A stretch of DNA of 64,000 nucleotides from Symbiodinium sp. CCMP2592 (GCA_905221615.1 CAJNDT010000134.1:186001-250000); one strand, 5' to 3'; numbered from the stretch's first letter, positions 12,014 through 22,677 are shown. Numbers and translations: made by a program. Notes: generated by a model from the sequence alone, not told the origin.

Positions 12014-12358
12014 ATGCCGGTGCCTGAGCCTGACGTCACAGTCCCGGAGGGCGACAGCAAGAAGGGCGCGAAGCTCTTCAAGGCCAAGTGTGCTCAGTGC
12101 CACACAATCGAGAAGGGTGGGAATGCCAAGCAAGGCCCACCTCTCTGGGGCCTGCCCGGTCGCACATCTGGAACCTGTGATGGTTTCGCATACTCGGAGG
12201 CAAACAAGAACGCAGCAATCGTTTGGTCGGACAAGCACCTCTTCGAGTATCTCCTGAACCCGAAGAAGTACATTCCCGGAACCAAGATGGTGTTTGCAGG
12301 CATCAAGAAGGAGAAGGAGCGTGCCGACCTCATTGCCTACATGATGGAGATGAAGTGA
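12014..12358 (+). CDS. CYC: Cytochrome c, array copy 1
   Basis: Encodes a 114-residue class I cytochrome c, the soluble electron carrier between complex III and complex IV in the mitochondrial intermembrane space. Heme attachment is KCAQCH, with Cys26, Cys29 and axial His30. The second axial ligand is Met92 in GTKMVFAG. The motifs [10 protein letters not shown] and YIPGTKM and a helical C-terminus complete the fold. A short N-terminal extension ([14 protein letters not shown]) is typical of protist and plant forms. The gene has no intron, unlike most neighbours. Its upstream sequence differs from copies 2-5: the region up to TACAGGCTTGCTTTGCA is unique, so it is the outer member of the array. 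The protein is identical in all five copies; substitutions are silent (CACATCTGG here against CACGTCTGG). Confidence 0.96.
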   Translation: MPVPEPDVTVPEGDSKKGAKLFKAKCAQCHTIEKGGNAKQGPPLWGLPGRTSGTCDGFAYSEANKNAAIVWSDKHLFEYLLNPKKYIPGTKMVFAGIKKEKERADLIAYMMEMK

Positions 12359-12605
12359 GGGATGGGTCCCATGCCGGGCAGCTTGATTTTAACACAAACT
12401 CCGTGCAGAACTCCGTACAGCGTCACTGTTTTCTGGTCGCATTCCACGGTGTCGTGAGCGGTGTGCTGACAGGTTCTGATTCATTGATGTAAAACATGTT
12501 GGGGAGAGTGAGGTGGAGCGAAGTTGAGGCGAGTTGTGTGCTCTTGCCCATTCCGCATGTTTGACCACAAACGGAATTGTGGGCTTCCGGCGGCGTTGGC
12601 GTTTG

Positions 12606-12672
12606 TTGCTCAAGCCAACAGCTGGTAGGACCTGGCAGCAATCTGGTCAAAAACCACCACACCTTCGCTGCA
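12606..12672 (+). promoter_or_regulatory. Conserved leader of cytochrome c copy 2, starting with spliced-leader-like TTGCTCAAG
   Basis: About 67 bases before the ATG are shared by copies 2-5. The shared block starts at TTGCTCAAG and contains CAG and TAG acceptor-like sites (GCTGGTAG, CCTGGCAG) before a CCACCACACCTT run. This is the expected place for the spliced-leader trans-splice acceptor of a dinoflagellate mRNA. Matching blocks begin at 13256, 13864 and 14527. Confidence 0.55.
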
Positions 12673-13017
12673 ATGCCGGTGCCTGAGCCTGACGTCACAG
12701 TCCCGGAGGGCGACAGCAAGAAGGGCGCGAAGCTCTTCAAGGCCAAGTGTGCTCAGTGCCACACAATCGAGAAGGGTGGGAATGCCAAGCAAGGCCCACC
12801 TCTCTGGGGCCTGCCCGGTCGCACGTCTGGAACCTGTGATGGTTTCGCATACTCGGAGGCAAACAAGAACGCAGCAATCGTTTGGTCGGACAAGCACCTC
12901 TTCGAGTATCTCCTGAACCCGAAGAAGTACATTCCCGGAACCAAGATGGTGTTCGCAGGCATCAAGAAGGAGAAGGAGCGTGCCGACCTCATTGCCTACA
13001 TGATGGAGATGAAGTGA
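12673..13017 (+). CDS. CYC: Cytochrome c, array copy 2
   Basis: The same 114-residue protein as copy 1 (CAQCH heme site, Met92), in one exon. It starts 659 bp after the start of copy 1. The leader before the ATG is the array-specific block from 12606. Base differences from the others are silent, for example TTCGCAGGC where the rest have TTTGCAGGC. The stop is followed by GGGATGGGTCCC and GCCGGGCAGCTTGAT, a 3' segment shared along the array. Confidence 0.96.
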   Translation: MPVPEPDVTVPEGDSKKGAKLFKAKCAQCHTIEKGGNAKQGPPLWGLPGRTSGTCDGFAYSEANKNAAIVWSDKHLFEYLLNPKKYIPGTKMVFAGIKKEKERADLIAYMMEMK

Positions 13018-13322
13018 GGGATGGGTCCCTACGCCGGGCAGCTTGATTTTAACACTAACTTCGTACAGAGTTCCTGTTTTCTGATCGCATGCCACGGTGT
13101 CGTGAGCATTCGGATGTCCTGACAGGATCCGACTCATTGATCAAAATCACGTGGGCGAGAGTGAATGGCTTCCGCAACGAGTCGTGAGGTGAATCGTCCT
13201 ATTGCCCACTTTACATGTTGAGCCAAAGACGGATTTTGCTGTTTGCCGACGTTTGTTGCTCAAGCCAACAGCTGGTAGGACCTGGTAGCAATCTGGTCGA
13301 AAACCACCACACCTTTGCTGCA

Positions 13323-13667
13323 ATGCCGGTGCCTGAGCCTGACGTCACAGTCCCGGAGGGCGACAGCAAGAAGGGCGCGAAGCTCTTCAAGGCCAAGTGT
13401 GCTCAGTGCCACACAATCGAGAAGGGTGGGAATGCCAAGCAAGGCCCACCTCTCTGGGGCCTGCCCGGTCGCACGTCTGGAACCTGTGATGGTTTCGCAT
13501 ACTCGGAGGCAAACAAGAACGCAGCAATCGTTTGGTCGGACAAGCACCTCTTCGAGTATCTCCTGAACCCGAAGAAGTACATTCCCGGAACCAAGATGGT
13601 GTTTGCAGGCATCAAGAAGGAGAAGGAGCGTGCCGACCTCATTGCCTACATGATGGAGATGAAGTGA
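13323..13667 (+). CDS. CYC: Cytochrome c, array copy 3
   Basis: A single-exon gene encoding the identical 114-residue cytochrome c, starting 650 bp after copy 2. The leader block begins at 13256 and has two changes (CCTGGTAGC and GGTCGAAAA). A longer in-frame reading from 13215 exists but runs through the leader and acceptor sites, so the ATG at 13323 is preferred. Confidence 0.96.
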   Translation: MPVPEPDVTVPEGDSKKGAKLFKAKCAQCHTIEKGGNAKQGPPLWGLPGRTSGTCDGFAYSEANKNAAIVWSDKHLFEYLLNPKKYIPGTKMVFAGIKKEKERADLIAYMMEMK

Positions 13668-13930
13668 GGGATAGGTCCCATGCCGGGCAGCTTGATTTTC
13701 ACACTAGCTCCGTACAGAGTTCCTGTTTTGGTCGCATGCCACTTTGTCGTGGGCATACAGGTGTCCTGACAGGTTCTAACTCTTGGTTGCGAAAAAGATC
13801 GTGTTGTTTCTTACACCACAGGTTGCATAAGTTTGTGCGCGCCTCAGGCTACACTCCCGCCTCTTGCTCAAGCCAACAGCTGGTAGGACCTGGCAGCAAT
13901 TTGGTCAAAAACCACCACACCTTTGCTGCA

Positions 13931-14275
13931 ATGCCGGTGCCTGAGCCTGACGTCACAGTCCCGGAGGGCGACAGCAAGAAGGGCGCGAAGCTCTTCAAGG
14001 CCAAGTGTGCTCAGTGCCACACAATCGAGAAGGGTGGGAATGCCAAGCAAGGCCCACCTCTCTGGGGCCTGCCCGGTCGCACGTCTGGAACCTGTGATGG
14101 TTTCGCATACTCGGAGGCAAACAAGAATGCAGCAATCGTTTGGTCGGACAAGCACCTCTTCGAGTATCTCCTGAACCCGAAGAAGTACATTCCCGGAACC
14201 AAGATGGTGTTTGCAGGCATCAAGAAGGAGAAGGAGCGTGCCGACCTCATTGCCTACATGATGGAGATGAAGTGA
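13931..14275 (+). CDS. CYC: Cytochrome c, array copy 4
   Basis: Identical 114-residue product, one exon, 608 bp after copy 3. The spacer before it is the most divergent: homology with the other spacers starts at TTGCTCAAG (13864), with unrelated sequence upstream. One silent change (AAGAATGCAG) marks this copy. A frame running in from 13532 through the whole spacer is a by-product of the shared reading frame, not a fusion. Confidence 0.95.
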   Translation: MPVPEPDVTVPEGDSKKGAKLFKAKCAQCHTIEKGGNAKQGPPLWGLPGRTSGTCDGFAYSEANKNAAIVWSDKHLFEYLLNPKKYIPGTKMVFAGIKKEKERADLIAYMMEMK

Positions 14276-14593
14276 GGGATGGGTCCCATGCCGGGCAGCT
14301 TGATTGTAGGATTAAGTTGGGTCAAACGTCCTGTTTTTCCTCGCATGCCACTTCGTCGTGAGCATGCGGGTGTCCTGAACAGGTTCCGGCTCATTGATGA
14401 AATGCATCTCGGGGGGAGTGACGGTTGGCGAGATTTGCAATGAGCCCTGACGCGAGTCCTACTCTTGCCCCTTCTGCATGTTTTGCAAGCTGCGGTATTG
14501 CTGGCTTCCGGCGGCGTTGGCGTTTGTTGCTCAAGCCAATAGCTGGTAGGACCTGGCAGCAATCTGGTCAAAAACCACCACACCTTCGAGCCA

Positions 14594-14938
14594 ATGCCGG
14601 TGCCTGAGCCTGACGTCACAGTCCCGGAGGGCGACAGCAAGAAGGGCGCGAAGCTCTTCAAGGCCAAGTGTGCTCAGTGCCACACAATCGAGAAGGGTGG
14701 GAATGCCAAGCAAGGCCCACCTCTCTGGGGCCTGCCCGGTCGCACGTCTGGAACCTGTGATGGTTTCGCATACTCGGAGGCAAACAAGAACGCAGCAATC
14801 GTTTGGTCGGACAAGCACCTCTTCGAGTATCTCCTGAACCCGAAGAAGTACATTCCCGGAACCAAGATGGTGTTTGCAGGCATCAAGAAGGAGAAGGAGC
14901 GTGCCGACCTCATTGCCTACATGATGGAGATGAAGTGA
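14594..14938 (+). CDS. CYC: Cytochrome c, array copy 5
   Basis: Identical 114-residue product, one exon, 663 bp after copy 4. The leader (from 14527) has CCAATAGC for CCAACAGC, and the bases just before the ATG read CGAGCCA rather than CGCTGCA or TGCTGCA. The shared 3' segment ends soon after the stop (GGGATGGGCCCATGCC and then unrelated DNA), so this is the last member of the array. Confidence 0.95.
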   Translation: MPVPEPDVTVPEGDSKKGAKLFKAKCAQCHTIEKGGNAKQGPPLWGLPGRTSGTCDGFAYSEANKNAAIVWSDKHLFEYLLNPKKYIPGTKMVFAGIKKEKERADLIAYMMEMK

Positions 14939-14959
14939 GGGATGGGCCCATGCCCCATG

Positions 14960-15560
14960 CCTTATCCAAAGTTTTTCCTTGTGATCACATGCCGTGATGT
15001 TGCGACTCCCGACAGGGCTTAGCTGTAACTTAGAAATGTCTGCAGGAGAAGCGCCGCGCTTGGAAACCAGTGTGGTTGTTTCACACAACTGTGAAGGGGC
15101 AGTGGCAGTTTTAGCTGTTTCCATCACTTTGTGTCTTTGTGCTGCTCGAGGCTCGTAACTCTCATGGCTCTTAGGCACCGTCCGACAAGTCTTTCCAGGT
15201 GTGAACGAGGAGCTAGCCTAGCAGCTGGAGATTCCTGCTAGGGGTCTTTCTTCTCAAGACGGATTAGCCACGGATAGGTTTAGGCCGGCGAACATCGGAT
15301 CGAGCCATGGAAATTCTGCCGCAAAATGTGAGGCAGCTGGTGCAGAGTCTTGCCTGGGCGATGCGTGAACCTGTGTTGTTTGGTTCGGGAGGACACCTTT
15401 CGACAGGGCTGAACACATCCCGCAGCTTGGATGGTCAACGCGGGGTCTTCATGTGTCTTGGCTTCACATAGACTGTGTGAAACTACAACACAAGAAGCTT
15501 TCGGCTTGTAATCATGCTGCACTTCGTCAGTGTCTCTGCCATGGCCCTTAGCCTCTGTGT
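14960..15560. other. No gene recognised
   Basis: Spacer after the cytochrome c array. Short frames without family patterns. Confidence 0.3.
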
Positions 15561-15563
15561 CAG

Positions 15564-15800
15564 ATTCGCCCTCTGTTTGAGCTTCTGCCCTTCACCGAGG
15601 TGCTTAAAGGGGGCTTCACGGAAGGCAAGCGAGCGTCGCAAGCGCAGCAAGGAGGCGGCTCCTTGTCGGGTTCCCTGCGCATATTATGCCTAAGAACGTG
15701 TCGGAGCCTGGCAGGCTTCGGCCGTGCGTCGGCCTGCCTTGCCGTGGTGAGCTGCGCTGCGGTCCTCGCCTTTGGGATGCTGATGATGTGTCCAAGAAGG
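15564..15800 (+). CDS. Candidate exon with membrane segment
   Basis: After a CTCTGTGTCAG acceptor a + frame reads IRPLFELLPFTEVLKGGFTE, then a basic and Ser-rich stretch, then a hydrophobic run of about 20 residues (ASACLAVVSCAAVLAFGMLM) that could span a membrane. A GTACTG donor-like site follows MCPRR near 15800. The frame continues open to 15989. Product unrecognised. Confidence 0.35.
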
Positions 15801-16067
15801 TACTGTAAGAACCGACAGACTAACAGGCAGCATGCTGCATCCGATCGCGATTGGCACTGCACCTTTTGGTTAAGGCAAGGGCCAGATGCCGAGTGGCTCG
15901 CTTTTCCAGCAGCCTCGCCGCATGTGGCGCATTTGTCTGCTTGTGATGCGAGCAAGCTATGTGGTAGAAGCTTCGGTTTGCTCGCATGAGGTCACGCTTG
16001 CAACTTTGCTGGAGGGCGAAGTGAGGGACGTGATTCGAAGAGTCTGTGCCTGAGACCCTCAGGATCT

Positions 16068-16150
16068 CTGTCTCGTGGCATCTCGTGGCATCTCGTGGTA
16101 CCTCATGGTATCTCGTCGTATTTCGTGTGTTATCTCGTGGTGTGTCGTGG
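16068..16150 (+). repeat. Degenerate 10-bp tandem repeat (CATCTCGTGG)
   Basis: About eight imperfect units of ATCTCGTGGT or CATCTCGTGG follow one another. Later units decay (TCTCGTCGTATTTCGTG). Confidence 0.75.
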
Positions 16151-16289
16151 CTCTGAGGCTCACCGGAGAGGCTGTCAGACCTCGCATGGAGCCCGGCCAG
16201 GGTTTGCCTCAAGAGATCATGACTGCCGTGCCGTGTTCCCGGACTGCAGTTTCTGCAGCTTTCACTTCCTGATGCTGTGCTGCTGTCCG

Positions 16290-17170
16290 GGGTGTTGGCA
16301 CGAGACCAATCGAAGGTGCAGACCGGGGCTTGTTGCCAGCTGGCAGCGATCGTAAATGACTCTGCAGAGCGCCTGAGACAGGTCCGCATGCTGCCGCCCC
16401 CAGCATCTTCCATGCCTCGCTTGGCCATTGTGCCGGTCGTGGAGGGATCCTCAGCTGTGGAGTCTCGTGTCAAAGAGTCACTTGTGGATTTAGCAGAGAT
16501 GTGCTATCCTCTCTCTGTGCTAGGACAGCAAGGAGGCATCCTGCGTGCCCTTTCATGACCGGGATGAAGAAAGCCTGGAAACCCTCAGGCTTTGGCCGGA
16601 AATGCCTTCGTTTTCACGTCTTGGAAGCCGCTTTGCTTGAGGCGCTTCTCACCTGGGCCACTGCAGCCTCTGACGGCTCCTGGCAAAGCCCTGAAGTGGT
16701 TCTGGCAGCGGGCACCACAGGCTGGAGAGTAGAAGAAGAAAGGCACAGACCATCAAGCGACTTTGGAACTGCGGCGAGGATTTCGAGTCATTCTGCAAGT
16801 ATGAGCATGTGCGGGCTGCTTGCGGCGGTCGGAATCCCAGCCGTGACGAGAGTCGATGGGCGGAGTAAGTGTTGTATTCTGCAGAGGAACGCAGTCCTTG
16901 GAGGAGCAGGCCTTTTGAGCAAGCGGGCAAGCGGCCAGCCACAGCCCAACATGACAACTTTCTCAGCAGGCGGAGATCCTCCTTTTTAATGTGTATCAGC
17001 GCTTCTGCCAGCAGACTAGCGCACCGCCAAGGCGGGTCAGGCCGTGGCACCGGGGGTCCCAGGTGCTGTAGTCTCTGAGAGGCCATCCTCAAGTGATGAG
17101 ACGGATTACGACTTGTGCGCCTCTCTGCCTTCTCACAGCAGCCTCATCCGCGCGTCATCTCCCAGCAGAG
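16290..17170 (+). CDS. Unidentified multi-exon gene
   Basis: Successive + segments look coding and abut splice signals. One has QLAAIVNDSAERLRQVRMLP and VKESLVDLAEM (16300-16500). One has SKEASCVPFHDRDEESLETL (16527-16610). One has TIKRLWNCGEDFESFCKYEH and runs to a canonical GTAAGT donor at 16865 (about 16755-16864). One has PGAVVSERPSSSDETDYDLC and ends at AGAG|GTACAT near 17167. The GTAAGT donor and the change of frame across it support real introns. No known domain was recognised, and the start and end are open. Confidence 0.45.
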
Positions 17171-17294
17171 GTACATATCAGTTTTTCAAGATGCTCCAAT
17201 GAAGGTGCCCTGAGAGCTTCACTTTCAGACCTTCTTCAATTTTTACGATGGGAGGCTGAAAGGATTGTTGGACAATCGCGGAATGGCAGTTGGT

Positions 17295-17385
17295 CGAGAG
17301 CAGGGTCGGGGGAGGGGAGGGGACGGCCACGAGGGGATGGAAAGAGGGGAGAGGGGGTGATCGGGGAGGGCGGGGCAGCTGACCT
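17295..17385 (+). repeat. G-rich purine tract with runs of four or more G
   Basis: The + strand has GGGGGAGGGGAGGGG followed by GAGGGGATGG, GAGGGGAGAGGGGG and GGGGAGGGCGGGG. At least four G-runs lie close together, so G-quadruplex folding is possible. It lies downstream of a coding exon, probably in an intron or 3' region. Confidence 0.55.
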
Positions 17386-17969
17386 AAATGCAGGATACTG
17401 AAGGCTTGTTTTGCTGCTCGGCTTTGTGACTTCCTGCAAGGATCTTGTTTTCATTCTGGCCTGTTCCGGCAGGCTTTGCATCAGACTTGCAGCGCCGACT
17501 TCTGCATGATCGCAGAGGCTCCTTTCCTTACACGCCTTGCTTTGCATGTCGCAGCTCCGCTCCGGTCTGCAGGCGCACGTGCTTGGCTTGGCCAGCGGCA
17601 CGGCCGGCTTTCCCAGGCCGTGTCCGGTTTTTCGAGCGCACGCAGGAGCGTCAACAAATCGCTCCAGGTTGTCTCAAAAGGATGCCCGGTCGATGTATTC
17701 GAGTGCAGCAGCCCGAGTTCTCGATTCTCGTCTCGGAGACGTGGAGCCATCCTGAAGCGCAAGGCCATGCGCTTCGGCTATGCTGTCCGGCAGGCCGAAA
17801 TCCGATTCCAGGTGGGGTGGGGTTCCGGAATGGGGTTCAGGTCACCCTGGAAGTCACCTTTGCTGGATAGGTCGATGGTGCTGCGGGCACCTTCGTACCA
17901 CTACCTCTTGAAGCTGAAATGGTACGTGAGGAGTCTCGCCGCCCGTAGCTCGCCTGCGTGGGGGCGAAG

Positions 17970-18662
17970 TGTTAGGCGTCCCGACTTCAGGAGCTCGAGT
18001 ACTTGTGGACGAAACCTGCTGTGCAAGGCGTGAAGCGCAACTTGCTGCGGCAGTAGCCAGACAGCATGGCAGCATGGCATCCACGCATGGTCCTGGTCAG
18101 GTGAAAGGGGTTCATCAAGTGGAAGCTCGTGTGAGGCACCGGTCTCTCCGTGATTCTCTGTGATGGTTTCTCAATGAAAAACTTCGCACACCTGGTACAG
18201 GATCAGCTGAGTAGCTCCCTCGGCTCGGCACAACTCGAAACACTCGCTCTCTCGCTCTCTCTCCTCTGTGGCCAAGGCGATGCAGAAGCGGCGCAGCGGA
18301 GCCTCCAAGAGGCAAAGCCGGCAAAGCTCTCACGGGCTCTTGGCTCTGGTCCTCTTCCTCGAGCCTCTTGGGTGTTGCAGGTCTTTGGGCGATTGAAGCG
18401 CATCGGCGAGACAAAGCCCGCTCTTGCCACGTGAGCCTCTTTTCGCCGTCGCTGTCGCTTCTGCAATGAAGTTGGAGCTGATGCAGCTGAATTCAAGCAG
18501 TTCTGATCCTAAAGGTACCTGGGATGGCTCGGGAAGTTCGACCCAGAGGCATCTCCATGACCCTCTGCGAGAAGCTCCGCGGACGACTTCTCACCTCCTC
18601 TGAAGGCCTTGTCCATGCTGTCCAATCCAATGCCGGCCATTGCCATCGCAATGAAGCATCAG
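17970..18662 (+). CDS. Unidentified multi-exon gene with well-defined splice sites
   Basis: Exon one reads VPTSGARVLVDETCCARREA and on to GPGQ, ending at CAG|GTGAAA (18100). The next exon starts after GGTACAG at 18201 with DQLSSSLGSAQLETLALSLS, continues through LQVFGRLKRIGETKPALA and ends at GCCAC|GTGAGC (18430). The phases fit: the first exon ends on a whole codon and the second starts on one, leaving a 100-bp GT-AG intron. A third piece (SPPLKALSMLSNPMPAIAIA) ends at CAG|GTAGGT (18662). The Leu/Ser-rich second exon is probably helical. The LQVFGRL-type helices recall RAP/FASTK-like octotricopeptide repeats, but this is a guess. Start and end are not found. Confidence 0.5.
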
Positions 18663-20220
18663 GTAGGTGCTTTCTTTGCGCATTGCATTCTGCTTTGGGG
18701 GGTTATTGTAGCCGATGTAACTCCCACGGTGTGGAGTGGAAGGCCGATGCCGTCTGGGGGGGTGCAGCGCAGGAGGAGGCTCCGTCCCCGTCCATTTATG
18801 GAAGGATCGGTGTTGCTACCCCTTGCACGCTCCTCCGCTCACCTCTTCCAAGAAGGCGAATGATCTTACCGTTACAACAACTCCATCGGATATGCTTGAG
18901 GCAGACCTTCACGAAGTGAGGTTTTGCTTCACGCACGTGCTGGCCAGTTCTTGAGGCCATCCTTCTGGGTGCTTGGCTTCATGATTGCGATGCTGACGTT
19001 CGCGAAGCGCGCTCGAGGCAGTGACCGATAGCTGCAGTCGGGTGTTCCTTTCCCTAAATGTCCCTGTGCCGTAGGCTACAGGCTCGCGAGGCTCGCGAAC
19101 AAGGCCGCGCTTTCCTGTGTCAGCGGTTTTTTTGGATGTCAAAGTTTGCTCCGAAGAGGCTCGTAAAGGCCTCTTGGTGAAGGAGAGTCGTGCGGAGTTC
19201 GCAGAGGGCTGTTGGCTTGCCGTCAGCAGCCCCTGACCAGACACGGGGTGTTGTCTGGCTTGTACAAAACTGCAAATTAACTCGTTCCAGCAAGCGCCTG
19301 CCTGTGCAGCGAGCTTCATTTTCCGTTTGCTTCATGTGGTAATGCTCACATCAAGGCTGTACAGAGTCTGAGTCACCTAGCCCGAATTCGAAGGAGGTTT
19401 GGGATGCTCCTTGTTTGATTCCCTAGCCCTGCAAGTCGGGATTGGCCGCGGGACGTCTCCACTACCTGCATCCCAAACCTCTGCAGTGCATCATCGCTGT
19501 GGTCATCTTGGGACACATCTAGGAAATCTTCGAACTGAGGTTTGGCTGGGACTACATGGCGACCACGGTAGAAGCAATTGTCTATCACTTCATCTCCAAT
19601 TCCGCGCGTCGAGAAACAGCTCCGAAAGCCCGAATACTAAACTCTGAGCTCTCTTCGGAGCTTCGTGCCAATCGCGATTTCCTGCTCCACAGCTGACAAG
19701 ACTAGCCTCGCGATATTCTGCTGACCACAGCAAGGCGAGTTCAGATGCTTCTGGAGCCTAAACCCTATAATCCTGAGCCCTCAATCCTGTCATCTGAATA
19801 TAACTTGTACTAAACTTTAAACCCTCAAAAACCGTGAACCATGAGCGCTGCAGCAGGGAAGGGCTGAACAAGCGGCGGAACCCTGCCTCGGAAAGACAAG
19901 ACTGAAGAGGGAGCGGGAGAGAGCGTGAGGGAGAGAGGGAGCGAGAGACAGAGACAGGCGGGGGGTGGGGGCGGGTGAGGTGAGTGTTCTTGCTCCGCTT
20001 TGGTGGAGTGGAGGAAGAGACAGTCGAGCTTCCGAGAGAACGTTTTGAGTTAAGGGAAAAGCATAGCAATCGGGAGCACAGACTGTCGGGGATAGTTGAG
20101 CAGCATTTTTGGAACATCAGGTTGTTTCCAGCTGAGCTCAGTCCTCAGGGACACAAATGAATGCTTCACAGCGACGGCAGCAAAAACAAGAGAAAGAAAC
20201 AGGTAGAAACAAATTGGAAA
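18663..20220. other. No gene recognised; purine-rich tract at 19905-19985
   Basis: Open frames on both strands without family patterns. From 19905 to 19985 the + strand is nearly all purine (GAGGGAGCGGGAGAGAGCG and so on, ending in GGCGGGGGGTGGGGGCGGG), a possible triplex or G-quadruplex former. Confidence 0.35.
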
Positions 20221-20227
20221 GGATTAG

Positions 20228-20297
20228 TATAGAGGCCTTACAAATTGCAGTACAATGGGCCGCAGAGCCCTATTCTAATAAGTAAGGCCCCTATACT
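20228..20297. mobile_element. Small inverted-repeat (MITE-like) element
   Basis: GTATAGAGGCCTTAC on the left pairs with GTAAGGCCCCTATAC on the right, with one mismatch in 15 bp. About 40 bp lie between. The TATAGGGGCC end recurs at 20529-20540, suggesting a related element or a split copy. Confidence 0.5.
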
Positions 20298-20407
20298 ATG
20301 CAGTGCCCTGTCCAGGCACCACGCTTTCGCCTCTTCCCCATGGCCGCTGTTGCTGTGCGACGTCCGCAGGACTTCCCCGAGGCTGGGTGCTTAAGTCCCC
20401 ATCACCA

Positions 20408-20535
20408 AGGGTTCCTTTAAAGGGGTCTAGAGGGTCTATAAGGGTTCAGGTTCCTTTAAAGGGGGTCTATAAGGGTTCCTTTAAAAGGGTCTATAAGGTT
20501 TACTACAAGGGATCCATAAAGGTACTCTGATATAG
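20408..20535 (+). repeat. Tandem repeat of GGTTCCTTTAAAGGGGTCTA-type unit
   Basis: The unit GGTTCCTTTAAAGGG plus GTCTATAAG is repeated about three times with truncations between 20408 and 20490, followed by diverged pieces ending at the TATAGGGGCC motif. Confidence 0.65.
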
Positions 20536-21578
20536 GGGCCTAAATAATTGTCTGTCTGTCGTTGTTTGCAGGCAGGCCGTTTAGCCGGCTTGAAATCATG
20601 TGTGGCGCTTGGCACTCGCTGCCTGGAGAAGTGTTTTTGGTGCTTCGTCTTGCGTCTCGGACGCCTTGAGGTGCAAGCTCCAGCCTCGGGCGCATGCGCA
20701 GGCCCAGACAGGTCGGAGCAGCGGAAGATCCTCGCGTTGGCTTTTTGCCTTTTGCGCCTGCTGTGCTGTTCAGGTTGCACCTGCAGGCTGGACAATGTGT
20801 GAATGCGAGGCGGACAAGGCATCTCGAAAGCGAGGTGATGTGGCCGACGTGGCACTTCCATTCCATCCGATTGAGAGGAATGGGTTCTGTGCGATCGCGT
20901 TGAAGCGATGGCGGTGACCCGGCTCCAAAGATTAGTATCTCATTAGTTGGCGGTCCTTCGGATGTTTGGTCGATCCTGGAGTTGTGCTAGGTCCGCACTA
21001 CACATCCAACTAGAAAGGCATCCCATTTTGCTTCCACCACATATCTAGTAACTTCTTGGGACGGAAAGAAACGTGCAAAGAGATGGGCAGTTGCCCCCTT
21101 GCCTAGAACTATTCTGAGGCTCTGAAGTTCCACCACCCCGCCACACATACACACAAAGCAAGCTAGGTATATGCACATGGCTAGCTTGCAACGTGGCATC
21201 CGGCCGCATCACACCATGGCCCTTACTCACCAAACAAATGCCTGCCCAAACAGTGCAGTTGATCTCACTGCAAGTTGCACGATTGGCATAGTCACTGGCC
21301 GTGAGCCGAAGCTAGGATTAAGTGTGACTCTCATGGTTTAGGCACGCACGGGATCAGGGTGAGACAGAGAGTGCAAGTAGTAGTGTGCACTGGATGACGA
21401 AGGAGGAGCCGCAGACCTCAAGTGCGCAGTGAGTAGTAAGTAGCGTTGTGACGGTCTACTTTTGTTTATTGGTACCGCTGCGGGGTGTCGGCGTTCACGT
21501 TCGACAAGAAGAACACCTGTCGGGCCTCGGAAAACCCTGGTCGCGTTTACATGACGACTTTCGGTGTTGATCGTGCAG

Positions 21579-21727
21579 GCCGGCACATTGCATGAAGAGA
21601 GCGAGAACTGCAAGCCGCGATGTTTTCTGTGTGTGGCAGTGCACTCGGCATTCGAGGCGGAAATGGCTGAGAACTTACAAAAGCACCTCAGAACCCAGAA
21701 GGCCTGGGTCAGCGTCACTTCTCCAGT
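21579..21727 (+). CDS. Candidate exon, unrecognised
   Basis: After GATCGTGCAG the frame reads AGTLHEESENCKPRCFLCVA and then AEMAENLQKHLRTQKAWVSV up to a CCAGTGTAGGT donor-like site. The frame after the next TTTTGCAG (21761) reads ELVEDTDASCSQASGCPAIE and stops. Both look coding, but the gap between them is only about 33 bp, shorter than the other introns here. Confidence 0.35.
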
Positions 21728-21879
21728 GTAGGTGCGATATGGTGCGATGTTGTTTTGCAGGAGCTGGTGGAGGACACGGATGCAAGCTGCAGCCAGGCAA
21801 GTGGATGTCCAGCTATCGAGGCTGTGCAATAGAAGAGCGCAGACAGGGTCCTGCAAACAATGCCGCGCCAGATGTTCCC

Positions 21880-22101
21880 ATGAAGAAGGTTTTGGCCTTG
21901 CTTGTACTGTTGTCTTTCACTGTTCCGGTTTGCTCGTGGCAAGGCAACGGGGAGTTGCGCGGAGATGCAATTCGAAGCAGAGGCAATCTTGGATGCTGCG
22001 ATGCTCCGCGACGGACTGCAGTCTTGGAGCAGGATGCCCAAGATGCCCATGACCCAAACGAAACGCCAGAGAATGCCTCCGAAGAAGAGGCTCTCCAGTA
22101 G
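21880..22101 (+). CDS. Small protein with signal-peptide-like start
   Basis: A 73-codon frame begins MKKVLALLVLLSFTVPVCSW, a textbook basic-hydrophobic-polar signal sequence, followed by an acidic tail (NETPENASEEEALQ). It would be a secreted or membrane-targeted peptide. An overlapping + frame (EAEAILDAAMLRDGLQSWSR) also looks coding, so only one of the two is likely real. Confidence 0.3.
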   Translation: MKKVLALLVLLSFTVPVCSWQGNGELRGDAIRSRGNLGCCDAPRRTAVLEQDAQDAHDPNETPENASEEEALQ

Positions 22102-22204
22102 TGTCTGGTGAGTTGCGACTTGTTTCCTCCTCGGTGATCAGGCCGAGACGCTTCCAACGAAGCGGTCTGACGCAAAAGGGGCGAAGGTCCGACCTCAATC
22201 AGAA

Positions 22205-22405
22205 GTGTAAACCCCCAAAATGAAACCCTAAACCCTAATCCCTGAAATGTGAAGTGCAGGAAGATCCTCGCGCCGACAAGAAGACCCGTGTTCTGAGCCC
22301 AGAAAAGCGGGTTCGCATGGTACTGTAGAGGGCCGTGATAATTGGAATAGGGTTTTGGGGTTCCCTTTTACAATGAAAGTATAATATACCCCCAAACCCT
22401 TTTCT
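22205..22405 (+). repeat. Short CCCTAAA telomere-like tract and a GGGTTTTGGGG inverted repeat
   Basis: AAACCCTAAACCCTAA lies near 22224-22240. At 22347-22402 AGGGTTTTGGGGTTCCC faces ACCCCCAAACCCTT around a 25-bp AT-rich centre, which can fold back. Confidence 0.5.
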
Positions 22406-22677
22406 ACCTACATCAGCTGGTACATGTACGCAGGTCTGTCACTCTGGTGGCCCAGGGGCTCATCTGACACTACTGGTGCGTGCACTGTTGCAGTCTTTGC
22501 CATGTCAAGCGCTTTCTGAAGCGAGCTGTGCAGGATGCGTTAATTATGCGATTTTGGTTTTGGACCTCTCAGACCGAACTGGTCTTGCATAGATCACGGG
22601 CCCCGACCCCTGCACCCAGCTTCGCAAAGTAGCAGCCCGCCGGCGCTGTTGGGCAGTGAGGAACCTCAGCAAGACGT

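Noticed and set aside
13532..14275. 247-codon frame that seems to fuse cytochrome c copies 3 and 4
   Set aside because: It reads the end of copy 3 out of frame, crosses the spacer and leader, and enters copy 4 by chance of spacing.
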